The notes below the pieces were generated by a model, which worked only from the letters and a program-made list of their open reading frames with translations, made no database searches and was not told the origin of the DNA. Below are positions 1-9,167 of a DNA stretch of 64,000 bases, piece by piece (within the stretch, counting starts at the first letter, position 1; the number at the start of each line of letters is the position of its first letter). The translations under genes were made by a program, and so were the position numbers. The stretch spans positions 1-64,000 of the forward strand of contig CAYGSD010000010.1 in NCBI GenBank assembly GCA_964352625.1. Direction: 5' to 3'. The DNA is from JAAEPI01 sp964352625. GTDB lineage: Bacteria > Bacteroidota > Bacteroidia > Cytophagales > Cyclobacteriaceae.

Positions 1-388
1 GAACTTTAAATTACAAAATCTTCACAAACGACTTGCTTTTAACAACAGTACCTAGATTATTGACAAACATGTTTTTTACTATCTAAGTCATTCCGAAGGA
101 ATCTTTGTTAAGTCTGCCAAGGTGTGTGGTGACCAATTGGATTATGAGATTGCATCGTGATATTTAGCCAATATGCTGAAATGGCAGAACTTAATAGTCC
201 TCATTGCAAACGAGGACCATTATTGAGTAATATCTCTCTACTCAGTCGAGATGACATTAAGGGGATTATGAGATGCCGGAACAAGTCCGGCAATCTTGCG
301 CTACGTCATTCTGACGATCGAAGGGAAGATATGGACGGAGTGACAGTGAGAATCTTGTTTCGTGAGGACATGAACCCAAGCGAGGGAT
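1..388. repeat. gene-free stretch with REP-like inverted repeats
   Basis: No convincing gene lies here. The stretch holds several short inverted repeats: ATTCC-GAA-GGAAT at 90-102, GTCCTC/GAGGAC at 197-202 and 212-217, and GCCGGA/TCCGGC at 275-280 and 286-291. The words GTCATTCCGA (from 87) and GTCATTCTGA (from 305) recur, as is typical of dispersed non-coding repeats in Bacteroidota. A 91-codon open frame at 157-432 runs through these repeats and into the 3' end of the neighbouring gene, so it is not taken as coding. Dispersal in the genome is inferred and not shown by this window. Confidence 0.5.
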
Positions 389-826
389 CTATTCTGTTTC
401 TTCACTTCTTTTCAAGCCAAACCAATATTTGAAATTGCCAATCACAAAAACCATCAAGCCACATACCAAATAGGCAGGAACTATGCGCACCTCTGGAGAC
501 TCGTCAATCAAATCAATGAAAAAGCTGAGAAGGTAACTCGTGGAAAAAATAAACATGCCGCTAGAAAAAGAAAACAATCTATTCGTTTTGGATAGCGCTA
601 TCCCTATTAAAGAAACCACTGAGATTGGTGAATACAAGAAAATGGCTGCTTGCCGAAATTCAATCTCTGTCCAAAAACAAATCATTTCGATGATCAGGTT
701 AGCAATATGAAAATTCAAAACAGGAACGACAAAGAACAAGGCCAAGAATCCACATAGTGCAAACCAACCACAGCCCATATTCTGAAAATTCTTTCCAAAC
801 CCCTTAAATCTTCCCGGATTAATCAT
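389..826 (-). CDS. small integral membrane protein, unknown function
   Basis: This 145-residue protein has about four hydrophobic segments (roughly residues 18-40, 45-52 with 58-75, 84-105 and 118-132), so it is probably an inner-membrane protein. I do not recognise a family. It starts 20 bases after the end of the DUF4293 gene on the same strand and is probably cotranscribed with it. The ATG at 824-826 is the only reasonable start. Its 3' end abuts the repeat-rich stretch 1-388, where no T-rich terminator is evident. Confidence 0.6.
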   Translation of the reverse strand: MINPGRFKGFGKNFQNMGCGWFALCGFLALFFVVPVLNFHIANLIIEMICFWTEIEFRQAAIFLYSPISVVSLIGIALSKTNRLFSFSSGMFIFSTSYLLSFFIDLIDESPEVRIVPAYLVCGLMVFVIGNFKYWFGLKRSEETE

Positions 827-846
827 TTTTCGGGTTCCTCAATTAA

Positions 847-1332
847 TCACCTCATCCTATTCGAATCCTGAACTAGTTTCTCGTCTCGACGGATGAAGCG
901 GTTGGATAGGGAGTTGAAGATCAGCGCCACGACTGGTAGAAAGAATCCAATTTTGTATTCGCCATACATAGACGGATCCATCATTTTCATCCCTTTGGTG
1001 ATGGCGATGTAAGAAGCCACCACAATTCCGCCCACAAGCAGTGAGTTCAATGCACCTAGTTTCATTTGGTTCAGGCGGTTACGATACTGTGAAATAGAGA
1101 AGATAGAAACTGCTGCAGACAGGATCGCAAGAATGGCAATGTAGACAGTACTTTTTGTGGCGAGCACTTTTGTTATCACTCCGGATTGATCCTCGTGTGA
1201 GATTTCAAAAGCATTGAGAATAACCATCTCCTGAGTGTCCATGTCGCCCTTTACCCAGATGGGCATGAAAAGAAGAGTGATCATGACTAAGGCCATGATG
1301 AGAAGAAAAACGGATTGAATGCGCTGAATCAT
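847..1332 (-). CDS. DUF4293 family membrane protein
   Basis: The protein has 161 residues when started at the ATG at 1330-1332, beginning MIQRIQSVFLL. That opening followed by four hydrophobic segments matches DUF4293, a Bacteroidota-specific membrane family of unknown function. The reading frame stays open upstream to 1599, but that part overlaps truA on the other strand and has no membrane character, so the shorter form is preferred. It is divergent from truA, with 81 bases between the two starts, and precedes the small membrane protein at 389-826. Confidence 0.75.
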   Translation of the reverse strand: MIQRIQSVFLLIMALVMITLLFMPIWVKGDMDTQEMVILNAFEISHEDQSGVITKVLATKSTVYIAILAILSAAVSIFSISQYRNRLNQMKLGALNSLLVGGIVVASYIAITKGMKMMDPSMYGEYKIGFFLPVVALIFNSLSNRFIRRDEKLVQDSNRMR

Positions 1333-1413
1333 TGGTAAAATTTTCAGCAAATCAAATGAATCTTCCCCTAACACGTTACATCCGGCAAGCCAAAAGACGG
1401 TTATTTTGCCTAC

Positions 1414-2157
1414 GTGCGCTACTTCCTCGAAATCAGTTACAAAGGCACCAACTACAGTGGTTGGCAAATTCAGGATAATGCGAACACCGTACAGGCCGAA
1501 GTGAACAAAGCCCTCAGTACTCTCCTCAAAACAGAAACAGACTCCATGGGCTGTGGCCGAACCGATGCAGGCGTACATGCACTTGGCTTGGTTGCTCACT
1601 TCGATGCTGCAGAAATTGAGAAGCCCTCTGATTTTCTGTACAAACTGAATTCTTTACTACCGAAGGATATTGCTGTTCGTGCCATCAGAAAAGTGAAGGA
1701 CGAAGCACACGTTCGCTTCGATGCAATTAGCAGGTCTTATCGCTACTTAATCCATGCACGAAAGGATGCCTTCATCAGAAACACGTCCTGCTTTTTCAGT
1801 CATGACCTGGATGTAGAGAAAATCAATGAAGCCATTGAAGTGATTAAGGCCCACAAAGATTTTGAGGCCTTCAGCAAGGTACATACGGAGGTGAACCATT
1901 TTCATTGTGATATTTTTGAGGCCAGTTGGGAACTGTCAGAGGTGGGATACGTTTTCCACATTCGGGCTGACCGATTTTTGCGAGGCATGGTGCGCACGAT
2001 TGTGGGAACTTTGCTCGATGTAGGGACCGGAAAAACAACAATCGAAGAGCTGAAGAACATTTTGAACAGTAAGAATCGCAGAGAAGCGGGCAGATCGGTT
2101 TCGGCAGATGGGCTTTACTTTTTGTCAGCAGACTACCCAGAGGAGATTTATACATAG
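1414..2157 (+). CDS. truA: tRNA pseudouridine(38-40) synthase TruA
   Basis: TruA isomerises uridines 38-40 in the anticodon stem of many tRNAs to pseudouridine. The 247-residue length is normal for the family. The catalytic motif GRTDAGVHA is at residues 48-56, with the nucleophilic aspartate at residue 51. The N-terminus MRYFLEISYKGTNYSGWQ is typical, so the GTG at 1414 is taken as the start. The stop overlaps the GTG start of the following ABC transporter by one base (TAGTG at 2155-2159), which suggests translational coupling. Confidence 0.93.
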   Translation: MRYFLEISYKGTNYSGWQIQDNANTVQAEVNKALSTLLKTETDSMGCGRTDAGVHALGLVAHFDAAEIEKPSDFLYKLNSLLPKDIAVRAIRKVKDEAHVRFDAISRSYRYLIHARKDAFIRNTSCFFSHDLDVEKINEAIEVIKAHKDFEAFSKVHTEVNHFHCDIFEASWELSEVGYVFHIRADRFLRGMVRTIVGTLLDVGTGKTTIEELKNILNSKNRREAGRSVSADGLYFLSADYPEEIYT

Positions 2158-3926
2158 TGGAAAACGAAAAAACCGAAAGCGGCAATCTGGCCGACATCAA
2201 AATCCTGAGGCGACTGTTCGTCTTTGTGAAACCGTACAAGAAGCAGTTCTGGGTGTTGGTGGGCTTGACCATCCTCATCGCTTCGCTTGGCCCGATGCGT
2301 CCGCGCATTGTTCAGATGGCGATCGACAAGGAGCTTGCCAATGGCGATTACAATGGGGTCGTGACGATGATCATTCTATTGGTCATCCTTCTCATCTCTG
2401 AATCCATTTCGCAATACTTCCACACGTACAAAGCTGGTTGGCTTGGTCAGCACATCATTCGAGACATTCGGATCAAGCTCTATCGTCACATTCAAAACCT
2501 TCGACTGAAATTTTTTGACAATACGCCGATCGGGCGTTTGGTCACACGGAACGTATCCGACATTGAAACGCTCGCGGAGGTTTTCACGCAGGGAATAGCC
2601 GCGATGATTGGAGACATCCTTATGCTGTTCGTCATCTTTGGAATGATGCTGGCCACTGACTGGAGGCTAGCATTTGTGAGTTTGGCATTGATTCCACTAC
2701 TTCTTTTTGCTACCTACATTTTCAAGGAAAAAATAAAAACATCGTTCAACGAGGTGCGGAATGCCGTTTCGAACCTGAATACTTTCGTGCAGGAGCATCT
2801 CACTGGGATGAACATTGTTCAGATTTTCAATGCCGAAAAAAGGGAGCAGGAAAAGTTTGAAGAAATCAACAAGCATCATCGAAAAGCCAACATGAAATCG
2901 GTGATGTATTACTCTGTCTATTATCCGGTCGCTGAAGTGCTGCAAGCGGGTGCCATCGGACTCATCGTTTGGTATGGAGCAGGTGCGGTGTTGCAGCAAG
3001 AAATTGGCTTGGGTGTTTTGATTGCGTTCATCATGTACATCCAGATGTTCTTCCGTCCGATCCGAATGATCGCGGATCGGTTCAATACTCTTCAGATGGG
3101 GATTGTGAGCACCAAGCGAATTGTGAAACTACTCGATAGCACGGAGCACATTGCCGACAATGGCGATTTCAAAACAGATACTATCAATGGAGCAGTTGAA
3201 TTCAAGAAGGTGGATTTTGCCTATAATGACGAAGACTGGGTGCTTCGGGATATTTCCTTCGCTGTGCCTCAGGGAAAAACACTTGCGCTGGTGGGTGCCA
3301 CAGGTGCCGGCAAAAGTTCGGTCATAAATCTGCTGAGCCGCTTCTACGAAATCAACTCAGGTGAGATCACGCTGGATGGTCGAAACATCAAGGAGTTTGA
3401 TTTGCAGAATCTACGATCCCACATTGCGGTGGTTTTGCAGGATGTCTTTTTATTCTCGGATTCTATTTACAATAACATCACCCTTCGCAATCCAGACATT
3501 CCAAGAGAAAAAGTCCTGGAAGCGGCAGAGCTAGTTGGAGCGAAAGAATTTATCGAGAGACTGCCGGGAGGATTCGATTACAATGTGATGGAGCGTGGGG
3601 CTACCTTGTCTGTGGGTCAACGTCAGATGATTTCATTCGTGCGAGCCATGGTGTACGATCCCAAGATCATCGTACTCGATGAGGCCACTTCCAGTGTGGA
3701 CACAGAGACCGAGGAGTTGATTCAGTCGGCGATCAAGAAACTGATGAGTGGGCGAACGGCCATTGTCATTGCTCACCGCCTTTCAACTATCCAAAATGCG
3801 CATCAGATTTTGGTGCTGGACAAAGGGAAAATAGTGGAGCGTGGCAACCATGATCAGCTTCTTGAAAAAGAGGGATTTTATGCCCACCTTCACGCCATGC
3901 AATACAAGGAATTGGCTTCAGCATGA
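2157..3926 (+). CDS. ABC exporter half-transporter, MdlB/YheH (BmrD)-like
   Basis: This 589-residue protein has an N-terminal six-helix exporter domain (about 20-310) fused to an ATPase domain (about 345-589). Walker A is GATGAGKSS at residues 380-388. Walker B ends LDEAT, with the catalytic glutamate at residue 509. The signature is LSVGQ at 484-488 instead of LSGGQ. That combination is typical of the MdlB/LmrD/YheH side of heterodimeric exporters. The GTG start overlaps the truA stop. The small membrane-anchored protein at 3923 overlaps its end by four bases. The substrate cannot be inferred. The likely partner is the convergent gene at 4529-6316. Confidence 0.9.
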   Translation: MENEKTESGNLADIKILRRLFVFVKPYKKQFWVLVGLTILIASLGPMRPRIVQMAIDKELANGDYNGVVTMIILLVILLISESISQYFHTYKAGWLGQHIIRDIRIKLYRHIQNLRLKFFDNTPIGRLVTRNVSDIETLAEVFTQGIAAMIGDILMLFVIFGMMLATDWRLAFVSLALIPLLLFATYIFKEKIKTSFNEVRNAVSNLNTFVQEHLTGMNIVQIFNAEKREQEKFEEINKHHRKANMKSVMYYSVYYPVAEVLQAGAIGLIVWYGAGAVLQQEIGLGVLIAFIMYIQMFFRPIRMIADRFNTLQMGIVSTKRIVKLLDSTEHIADNGDFKTDTINGAVEFKKVDFAYNDEDWVLRDISFAVPQGKTLALVGATGAGKSSVINLLSRFYEINSGEITLDGRNIKEFDLQNLRSHIAVVLQDVFLFSDSIYNNITLRNPDIPREKVLEAAELVGAKEFIERLPGGFDYNVMERGATLSVGQRQMISFVRAMVYDPKIIVLDEATSSVDTETEELIQSAIKKLMSGRTAIVIAHRLSTIQNAHQILVLDKGKIVERGNHDQLLEKEGFYAHLHAMQYKELASA

Positions 3927-4528
3927 GTAAGCGAATCAAAATAATCTACCTTTCATTGTCCCTGCTATTCTTCACGGTGACGATCGGATGCATTTACTAT
4001 TTGATGGGGGGAATTATTCCGGGCATCAATGATTTAAAGGTGTATGAACTAGGGCCGACGACTAGATATGTGGCAGGATTACCCTACAAAGGGGAGCCGG
4101 AAACCAAAGAAGCGGCTGAGCTTTTTCTTCGATACCGAGATTGGATTTTGAAAGATAGGGAGAATGCTACCGTCACTCGAGAGCTGATGAGAAAAGGGGA
4201 AGTGGAGCAAGAAAAGCTGCAATTCAATTTTTTGTCGGTAATTAATTACCCGACAGACAATCCAAGAAAAAACATTGACCAGTTCATCGGAGTGGCGATT
4301 AGAGGTTCGAGTGGTCAGTTGCCTATGGGGGATGAAGAAGTGAGAGAGTTCAAGGCTGAAAAACGTTACACTGTGTTTCTTCCAATGAGTTCGTTCGTGC
4401 GACCTACTACTCCCAAACTGGAAAGAATGCTTCGGGAAGAAGCCGCCAAGTTCGGGGATGAAATTTCCTTCTTTTATGAAGTGTATTACCCCGACAACAG
4501 CATGCAGATAGAGGGGTTTGTAGAGTAA
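3923..4528 (+). CDS. membrane-anchored protein, possibly GyrI-like fold
   Basis: The protein has 201 residues with a single N-terminal hydrophobic segment (about 6-30) and a soluble remainder, so it is probably anchored in the inner membrane and faces the periplasm. The C-terminal pattern around FLPMSSFVRP and FYEVYYPDNS resembles GyrI-like effector-binding domains, but this is weak. Its ATG overlaps the end of the ABC gene in an ATGA junction, so it is translationally coupled to the exporter and may assist it. Its TAA stop sits directly against the stop codon of the convergent ABC gene. Confidence 0.6.
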   Translation: MSKRIKIIYLSLSLLFFTVTIGCIYYLMGGIIPGINDLKVYELGPTTRYVAGLPYKGEPETKEAAELFLRYRDWILKDRENATVTRELMRKGEVEQEKLQFNFLSVINYPTDNPRKNIDQFIGVAIRGSSGQLPMGDEEVREFKAEKRYTVFLPMSSFVRPTTPKLERMLREEAAKFGDEISFFYEVYYPDNSMQIEGFVE

Positions 4529-6316
4529 CTAAACCTTCTCCTTCTCCTCTCCAGCCAATTGTTTTTCATAGAGGTCTTTGTACTCCCCACCAGCCTTAAT
4601 CAGCCTTTCGTGCGTGCCTTTCTCCACAACCCGTCCTTCGTCCAATACTATGATTTTATCAGCCAGCCTGGCTGACGACACCCGGTGCGAAATGATCACC
4701 GACGTTCTGCCCTTCATTATTCGCGCCATGGCACTCAGGATGGAGTTCTCTGTTTTTGTGTCTACAGCAGAGAGCGCATCGTCCAAAATCAAAATCCGAG
4801 GCTTTCTTGCAATCGCACGTGCAATAGAAACCCGCTGTTTCTGACCACCCGATAGGGTGATCCCCCGCTCGCCAACTCTCGTCTTAAAACCGTCCTTGAA
4901 ACCCTGAATATTATCGAACAAATCAGCGTCCTTCGATACTTGTATGATGTCCTCTTGGTTCATCATTTCATTGCCAAAAGCGATGTTGTTTTCGATGGTG
5001 TCTGAAAACAAAAAGACATCCTGCGGCACGTACCCGATTTGTCTACGAAGGTTCGAAATAGAATACTTCTTAATTGAGCTCCCATCGATTTTGATTGCCC
5101 CGTCATTGATGTCATAGAGTCGGCAGATCAGATTAGCGATAGTCGACTTACCAGAACCTGTCGTGCCTATGACGGCAATCGACTGCCCTGGATCAACCTC
5201 AAAAGAAACACCTTTCAAAGCATGAATGCCCGAATCAGGATAGACGAAATTTACATTATCAAAGACCAATCGCCCCTCCAATTCCTTCTCAATGTCACCA
5301 GAAATGAGGTCGTTCTTTGTTTGTAAAAACTCATTGATTCGCGCTTGCGATGCAGCCGCCCTTTGAATAATACTTGTAATCCACCCAAGAGAAGCGACCG
5401 GCCAGGTGAGCATGTTTACATAGATAATGAACTCCGCGATGTTGCCCGTGGTAAGGTTGCCTGCAAGAACTTCCGTTGACCCCACATACACGGTCAAAAT
5501 CACACTGAGTCCAATTAGCCCCATGATAAGAGGAAAGAAATACGCCTGCACCTTGGCTAAACCCAGCGACTTGTCTTTGTAGTCATCACTTGCCTCGTCA
5601 AATTCTTTGGCGAAATGATCCTCTCGCACAAACGATTTGATGACACGAATGCCAGAAAATGCTTCCTGAACGAAAGTCGACAAACCCGAAAGGCTCGTTT
5701 GAATGGCCGTTGATTTTTTATTGATTTTATCACTTACAAAATAGATGCTGAATGAAAGTATCGGCAGAGGAAGAAGTGAGTAAAAAGTCAATCTCGGATT
5801 GATATAAATCATATATGGGATCACAATCATGAACATGGTGAAAAGACTGATGCCGTACATGATGGCAGGCCCGATGTACATCCGCACCATGCTCACATCC
5901 TCAGAGATTCGGGCCATCAAATCACCCGTCTTATTCTTTCTGTAGAAAGCCAAAGGCAGGGACTGGTAATGTTTGAATACCTCGTTCTTCAAATCATACT
6001 CTATGTGGCGAGACATAACAATGATCGTTTGCCTCATAAAAAACATAAATATGCCCTTCAAAATGGCTGAGGAAATGATAAGAATGGCCAGTAGGAAAAT
6101 GGCTTGCGTAAACTCATTGACAAAAATCGATTCTTCGCCCAAGCCGGTGGCATCCGCAAGTGGTGCGAAGCTCGCCTGAACCTTGTCTATCGCCCGTCTT
6201 ACAAGTACAGGAGGCACTATTCCGAGGAATTGAGCCACGACAATAAACAGCGTGCCTAGAATGAGATACCACTTGTATTTAAGTAAGTATTTGTTGAGAT
6301 GTCTAAGGTGCTTCAC
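4529..6316 (-). CDS. ABC exporter half-transporter, MdlA/YheI (BmrC)-like
   Basis: This 595-residue half-transporter has an exporter membrane domain (about 15-325) followed by an ATPase domain. Walker A is GTTGSGKST at 384-392 and the signature is a canonical LSGGQ at 488-492. Walker B reads ILILDDALSAVD at 508-519, so the position of the catalytic glutamate (513) is aspartate. This matches the degenerate subunit of heterodimeric exporters such as MdlA, YheI/BmrC and TM287. It is encoded convergently with the MdlB-like gene at 2157, whose signature is degenerate instead. The two stop codons are back to back at 4526-4531. Confidence 0.9.
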   Translation of the reverse strand: MKHLRHLNKYLLKYKWYLILGTLFIVVAQFLGIVPPVLVRRAIDKVQASFAPLADATGLGEESIFVNEFTQAIFLLAILIISSAILKGIFMFFMRQTIIVMSRHIEYDLKNEVFKHYQSLPLAFYRKNKTGDLMARISEDVSMVRMYIGPAIMYGISLFTMFMIVIPYMIYINPRLTFYSLLPLPILSFSIYFVSDKINKKSTAIQTSLSGLSTFVQEAFSGIRVIKSFVREDHFAKEFDEASDDYKDKSLGLAKVQAYFFPLIMGLIGLSVILTVYVGSTEVLAGNLTTGNIAEFIIYVNMLTWPVASLGWITSIIQRAAASQARINEFLQTKNDLISGDIEKELEGRLVFDNVNFVYPDSGIHALKGVSFEVDPGQSIAVIGTTGSGKSTIANLICRLYDINDGAIKIDGSSIKKYSISNLRRQIGYVPQDVFLFSDTIENNIAFGNEMMNQEDIIQVSKDADLFDNIQGFKDGFKTRVGERGITLSGGQKQRVSIARAIARKPRILILDDALSAVDTKTENSILSAMARIMKGRTSVIISHRVSSARLADKIIVLDEGRVVEKGTHERLIKAGGEYKDLYEKQLAGEEKEKV

Positions 6317-6364
6317 AGAAAGATTTAATAGTGCAAAAATGCAAACGATTTAATTGCAAAAAAG

Positions 6365-6372
6365 TAGCTTTG
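6365..6372 (+). promoter_or_regulatory. putative TAnnTTTG promoter element for leucine dehydrogenase
   Basis: TAGCTTTG followed by CGCCC matches the -7 element of the main Bacteroidota sigma factor. It lies about 75 bases before the leucine dehydrogenase start. No clear TTTG is seen at the -33 position, so this rests on one element only. Confidence 0.4.
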
Positions 6373-6448
6373 CGCCCGCTAATGGCTCAATACCCAAAGG
6401 TTCTAAAATCTGCCTTAAGAGTCGGCGCAAGATACAAACAACAATAAG

Positions 6449-7540
6449 ATGATTGACACCCAAACAGTTCCCCAAACCAAATCTGTTTTTGATACAATGT
6501 CCACCATGGCGCACGAGCAGCTTGTGTTTTGCCAAGACGAAGCAACAGGCCTCAAAGCCCTAATTGCTATTCACAACACCGTACTTGGTCCAGCCATGGG
6601 CGGTACTCGTTTTTGGAACTATGCCACGGAAGAAGAGGCCGTCACCGATGCACTTCGACTGTCGAGAGGAATGACATTGAAAAACTCTATTGCCGGACTA
6701 AATATCGGAGGCGGAAAAGCCGTGATCATCGGTGATGTGAAGAAACTGAAGAATGAAGCCCTGCTTCGAAGATTCGGCAAATTCGTCAATAGCCTGAATG
6801 GCAAATATTGGACCGCCGAGGACGTAAACATGAACACGCGCGACATGGAACACATCAGGATGGAAACCCCATTCGTGACCGGAGTTCCAGAAAGCATGGG
6901 AGGATCCGGAGATCCAAGTCCGGTTACTGCTTACGGTGTGTTCATGGGAATGAAAGCAGCCGCCAAAAAAGCATACGGCTCTGACATTCTCCAAGGCAAG
7001 AAAGTACTCGTGCAAGGAACGGGACATGTTGGTTCCTACTTGATCGACCATTTGATCAAAGAGGGTGCAGTAGTTATGATCAATGACATCTTTGAAGACA
7101 AGATCGCTACCATCACGAATAAGTACGACGTGCAGGTCGTGGATTCTGTCTACGATCAGGATATGGATATTTACGCCCCTTGTGCTTTGGGAGCTACACT
7201 CAATAGTGACACTATCCCACAACTGAAATGCGACATTGTTGCCGGTGCAGCGAACAATCAACTCTTGGATGAAAAAGTGCACGGTGAAATGCTAAAAGAC
7301 AGAGGCATTCTTTACGCCCCGGATTTCCTTATCAACTCGGGTGGAATCACTAACGTCTTCTACGAAATGCAAGGAAATTACAATCGCGAAAAGGTATATG
7401 CGCAGACAGAGGAGATTTACAACACCTGCCTTGAGATCATAAATTTTGCAGAAAACAACAATGTTTCCACGCATGAAGCGGCACTTCGATTAGCTTTGCA
7501 GCGCATTGAAGCGGTAGGCAGAGTGAAGTTGGGGCATTAA
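6449..7540 (+). CDS. leucine dehydrogenase (Glu/Leu/Phe/Val dehydrogenase family)
   Basis: This enzyme reversibly deaminates branched-chain amino acids to 2-oxo acids with NAD. The 363-residue length fits leucine dehydrogenase better than the longer glutamate dehydrogenases. The substrate-binding lysine lies in RGMTLKNS (K78) and the catalytic lysine in IGGGKAV (K90). A Rossmann motif QGTGHVGS is near residues 187-194. In Bacteroidota this enzyme supplies branched precursors for iso-fatty acids as well as amino-acid catabolism. It is monocistronic or weakly linked to nusB, which starts 31 bases later. Confidence 0.9.
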   Translation: MIDTQTVPQTKSVFDTMSTMAHEQLVFCQDEATGLKALIAIHNTVLGPAMGGTRFWNYATEEEAVTDALRLSRGMTLKNSIAGLNIGGGKAVIIGDVKKLKNEALLRRFGKFVNSLNGKYWTAEDVNMNTRDMEHIRMETPFVTGVPESMGGSGDPSPVTAYGVFMGMKAAAKKAYGSDILQGKKVLVQGTGHVGSYLIDHLIKEGAVVMINDIFEDKIATITNKYDVQVVDSVYDQDMDIYAPCALGATLNSDTIPQLKCDIVAGAANNQLLDEKVHGEMLKDRGILYAPDFLINSGGITNVFYEMQGNYNREKVYAQTEEIYNTCLEIINFAENNNVSTHEAALRLALQRIEAVGRVKLGH

Positions 7541-7571
7541 TATTTTTCTAGCAAAAGACGTTCTTTAATTC

Positions 7572-8747
7572 ATGCTAAACAGACGGATTCTTCGAATCAA
7601 GGCCATGCAGGCCCTTTACGGCTTTTACACCACCAGAGAATCTCTGAAAAAAGTGGTTCGTGATGACCTGAAAGAAACCTTCACGCCAAGCCCGTTGACG
7701 CATGACATGTCAGATACTGAAGAAATCGATCTGCATAGAAAAAAGGCTCTCCGCCTATACGACGAAAATCTAGAAGCCAAGGAACTTAAAGCGGACGTTA
7801 ACATCCCAAAAATTGTTCTTGATGAGGTCAATAATGCTATTGATCAATACTACAAGGAAGTAAAAAAGGAAGTAGCTCGCACGAAAAAACAGATGCTGGA
7901 TCAAACCTATGAGATTCAGGATCAGTATTTCAAATTTTTGCTTTTGCCCGGTGAATTTCAATTCATTGAAAAGCAAGATCAAGACAAACGCGAGATGGCA
8001 AGAGTCGCCAAAAATGATCCATGGCAATTCAATCTTCAAAAGAACCCAATCATAGAGGCTTTAAACACTTGCGAAGAACTTCAAAAGGAGGTTACCAAAA
8101 AGAAGCTCTCTTGGCAAGAAGATGTGGCCGTTCTTAAAACCTGGTACAAAGACATCATCAAAACAGACGAGGTGTTCATTGAGTACCAGCAAAAAGAAAA
8201 TCCGACGATCGAAGAGCACCAAGCTATCGTTGCTCATTTGTTCAAAAAACTACTTTTTAAGAATGAACTAATTGTTGCCTTCTGGGAAGAAGAGGATCTG
8301 AGGTGGTCAGAAAACAGCCTGATTCTAAAGAGTATGATCACCAAGACCATTCAAGAATACGACGCTCAGGCGGAAGAACCCATTGCGCTGAAAACCATCA
8401 GTATCAACGAAGCGGATGATTTTGAATTCTTTGAAACCATCTTCAATAACACCATCAAGGAAGACGAATACTTTCAGGGGTTGATCAGCGAGAAGACCAA
8501 GAATTGGGACATCACCCGATTGGCGCAGATGGATAGGATCATTCTCAAAATGGCCCTGGCCGAAATGATGTACTGCAGAAGCATCCCTGTAAAGGTGAGT
8601 ATTAATGAGTACATCGAGGTTTGCAAGCAATACAGCACTCCGAAAAGTAAACAATTCGTGAACGGCATTTTGGATGTATTGGCAAACCAATTAACTTCGG
8701 AGGGCGTTATCAAAAAATCAGGTAGAGGCCTGATTGACAACAAGTAA
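7572..8747 (+). CDS. nusB: transcription antitermination factor NusB, long Bacteroidota form
   Basis: NusB binds boxA RNA with NusE (ribosomal protein S10) and supports rRNA antitermination. At 391 residues this is much longer than the roughly 140-residue enterobacterial protein. Only the C-terminal part (about 290-385) is clearly NusB, with the pattern TRLAQMDRIILKMALAEM and SINEYIEVCKQYS. The N-terminus (MLNRRILRIKAMQALYGF) resembles the start of a NusB fold, and the charged helical middle is characteristic of Bacteroidota homologues. It heads a run that continues into a YtxH protein 18 bases later. Confidence 0.9.
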   Translation: MLNRRILRIKAMQALYGFYTTRESLKKVVRDDLKETFTPSPLTHDMSDTEEIDLHRKKALRLYDENLEAKELKADVNIPKIVLDEVNNAIDQYYKEVKKEVARTKKQMLDQTYEIQDQYFKFLLLPGEFQFIEKQDQDKREMARVAKNDPWQFNLQKNPIIEALNTCEELQKEVTKKKLSWQEDVAVLKTWYKDIIKTDEVFIEYQQKENPTIEEHQAIVAHLFKKLLFKNELIVAFWEEEDLRWSENSLILKSMITKTIQEYDAQAEEPIALKTISINEADDFEFFETIFNNTIKEDEYFQGLISEKTKNWDITRLAQMDRIILKMALAEMMYCRSIPVKVSINEYIEVCKQYSTPKSKQFVNGILDVLANQLTSEGVIKKSGRGLIDNK

Positions 8748-8765
8748 GACTGAATTCTAACACAC

Positions 8766-9062
8766 ATGGCAAAATCAGGAGGATCATTTTTCGCATTTCT
8801 TTTCGGAGTTCTCACAGGTGCCGTTTTAGGCATTCTATTCGCCCCAGATAAGGGAGCTAACACTCGAGATCGACTCACATTTCAAATCGACAAGTACAAG
8901 AAAAAGCTCGAAGAGCTTGCCAATGAACTTGTGGAAGGAAAGGAAATGAGCGAAAATAATGAGAAGCAAAAAGGCAAAGCGATCATTAACGAGACAAAAA
9001 ACAAGGCCGAGAGACTACTGGATGACGTCAATGGGTTGATTAGCCAAATCAAGGCAAAGTAA
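8766..9062 (+). CDS. YtxH domain protein
   Basis: The protein has 98 residues, with a glycine-rich hydrophobic segment near residues 7-27 followed by a charged helical tail. The pattern FLFGVLTGAVLGILFAPDKG is characteristic of the YtxH family (also called gas-vesicle-like), small membrane-anchored proteins linked to stress in other bacteria. Its precise role is unknown. It lies directly behind nusB and 105 bases before the DUF1573 lipoprotein. Confidence 0.8.
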   Translation: MAKSGGSFFAFLFGVLTGAVLGILFAPDKGANTRDRLTFQIDKYKKKLEELANELVEGKEMSENNEKQKGKAIINETKNKAERLLDDVNGLISQIKAK

Positions 9063-9119
9063 GATTGTCGTTAACAAATCATTAAGAGCATCAAACTAGG
9101 CGCTGAGGCCATAGTTTAG

Positions 9120-9127
9120 TACTTTTG
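9120..9127 (+). promoter_or_regulatory. putative TAnnTTTG promoter element for the DUF1573-yajC run
   Basis: TACTTTTG is followed by GCC and lies about 40 bases before the DUF1573 start, in the only sizeable gap of this gene run. A -33 TTTG is not obvious. It may separate the DUF1573-yajC-ybbR-coaE-pbpC genes from nusB. Confidence 0.45.
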
Positions 9128-9167
9128 GCCTCCCAATTAAAAAATCAAATTTTAAAAATTCATAAAA

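Noticed and set aside
157..432. 91-codon open frame at the left edge
   Set aside because: It runs through several inverted repeats, has no protein-like pattern and overlaps the end of a better-supported gene on the other strand.
847..1599. 250-residue version of the DUF4293 protein
   Set aside because: The first 89 residues overlap truA on the other strand and lack the membrane-protein character of the family.
6698..7282. 194-codon open frame antisense to leucine dehydrogenase
   Set aside because: It is fully contained opposite a clear enzyme gene and its translation has no motif or start context; it is a shadow of the real gene.
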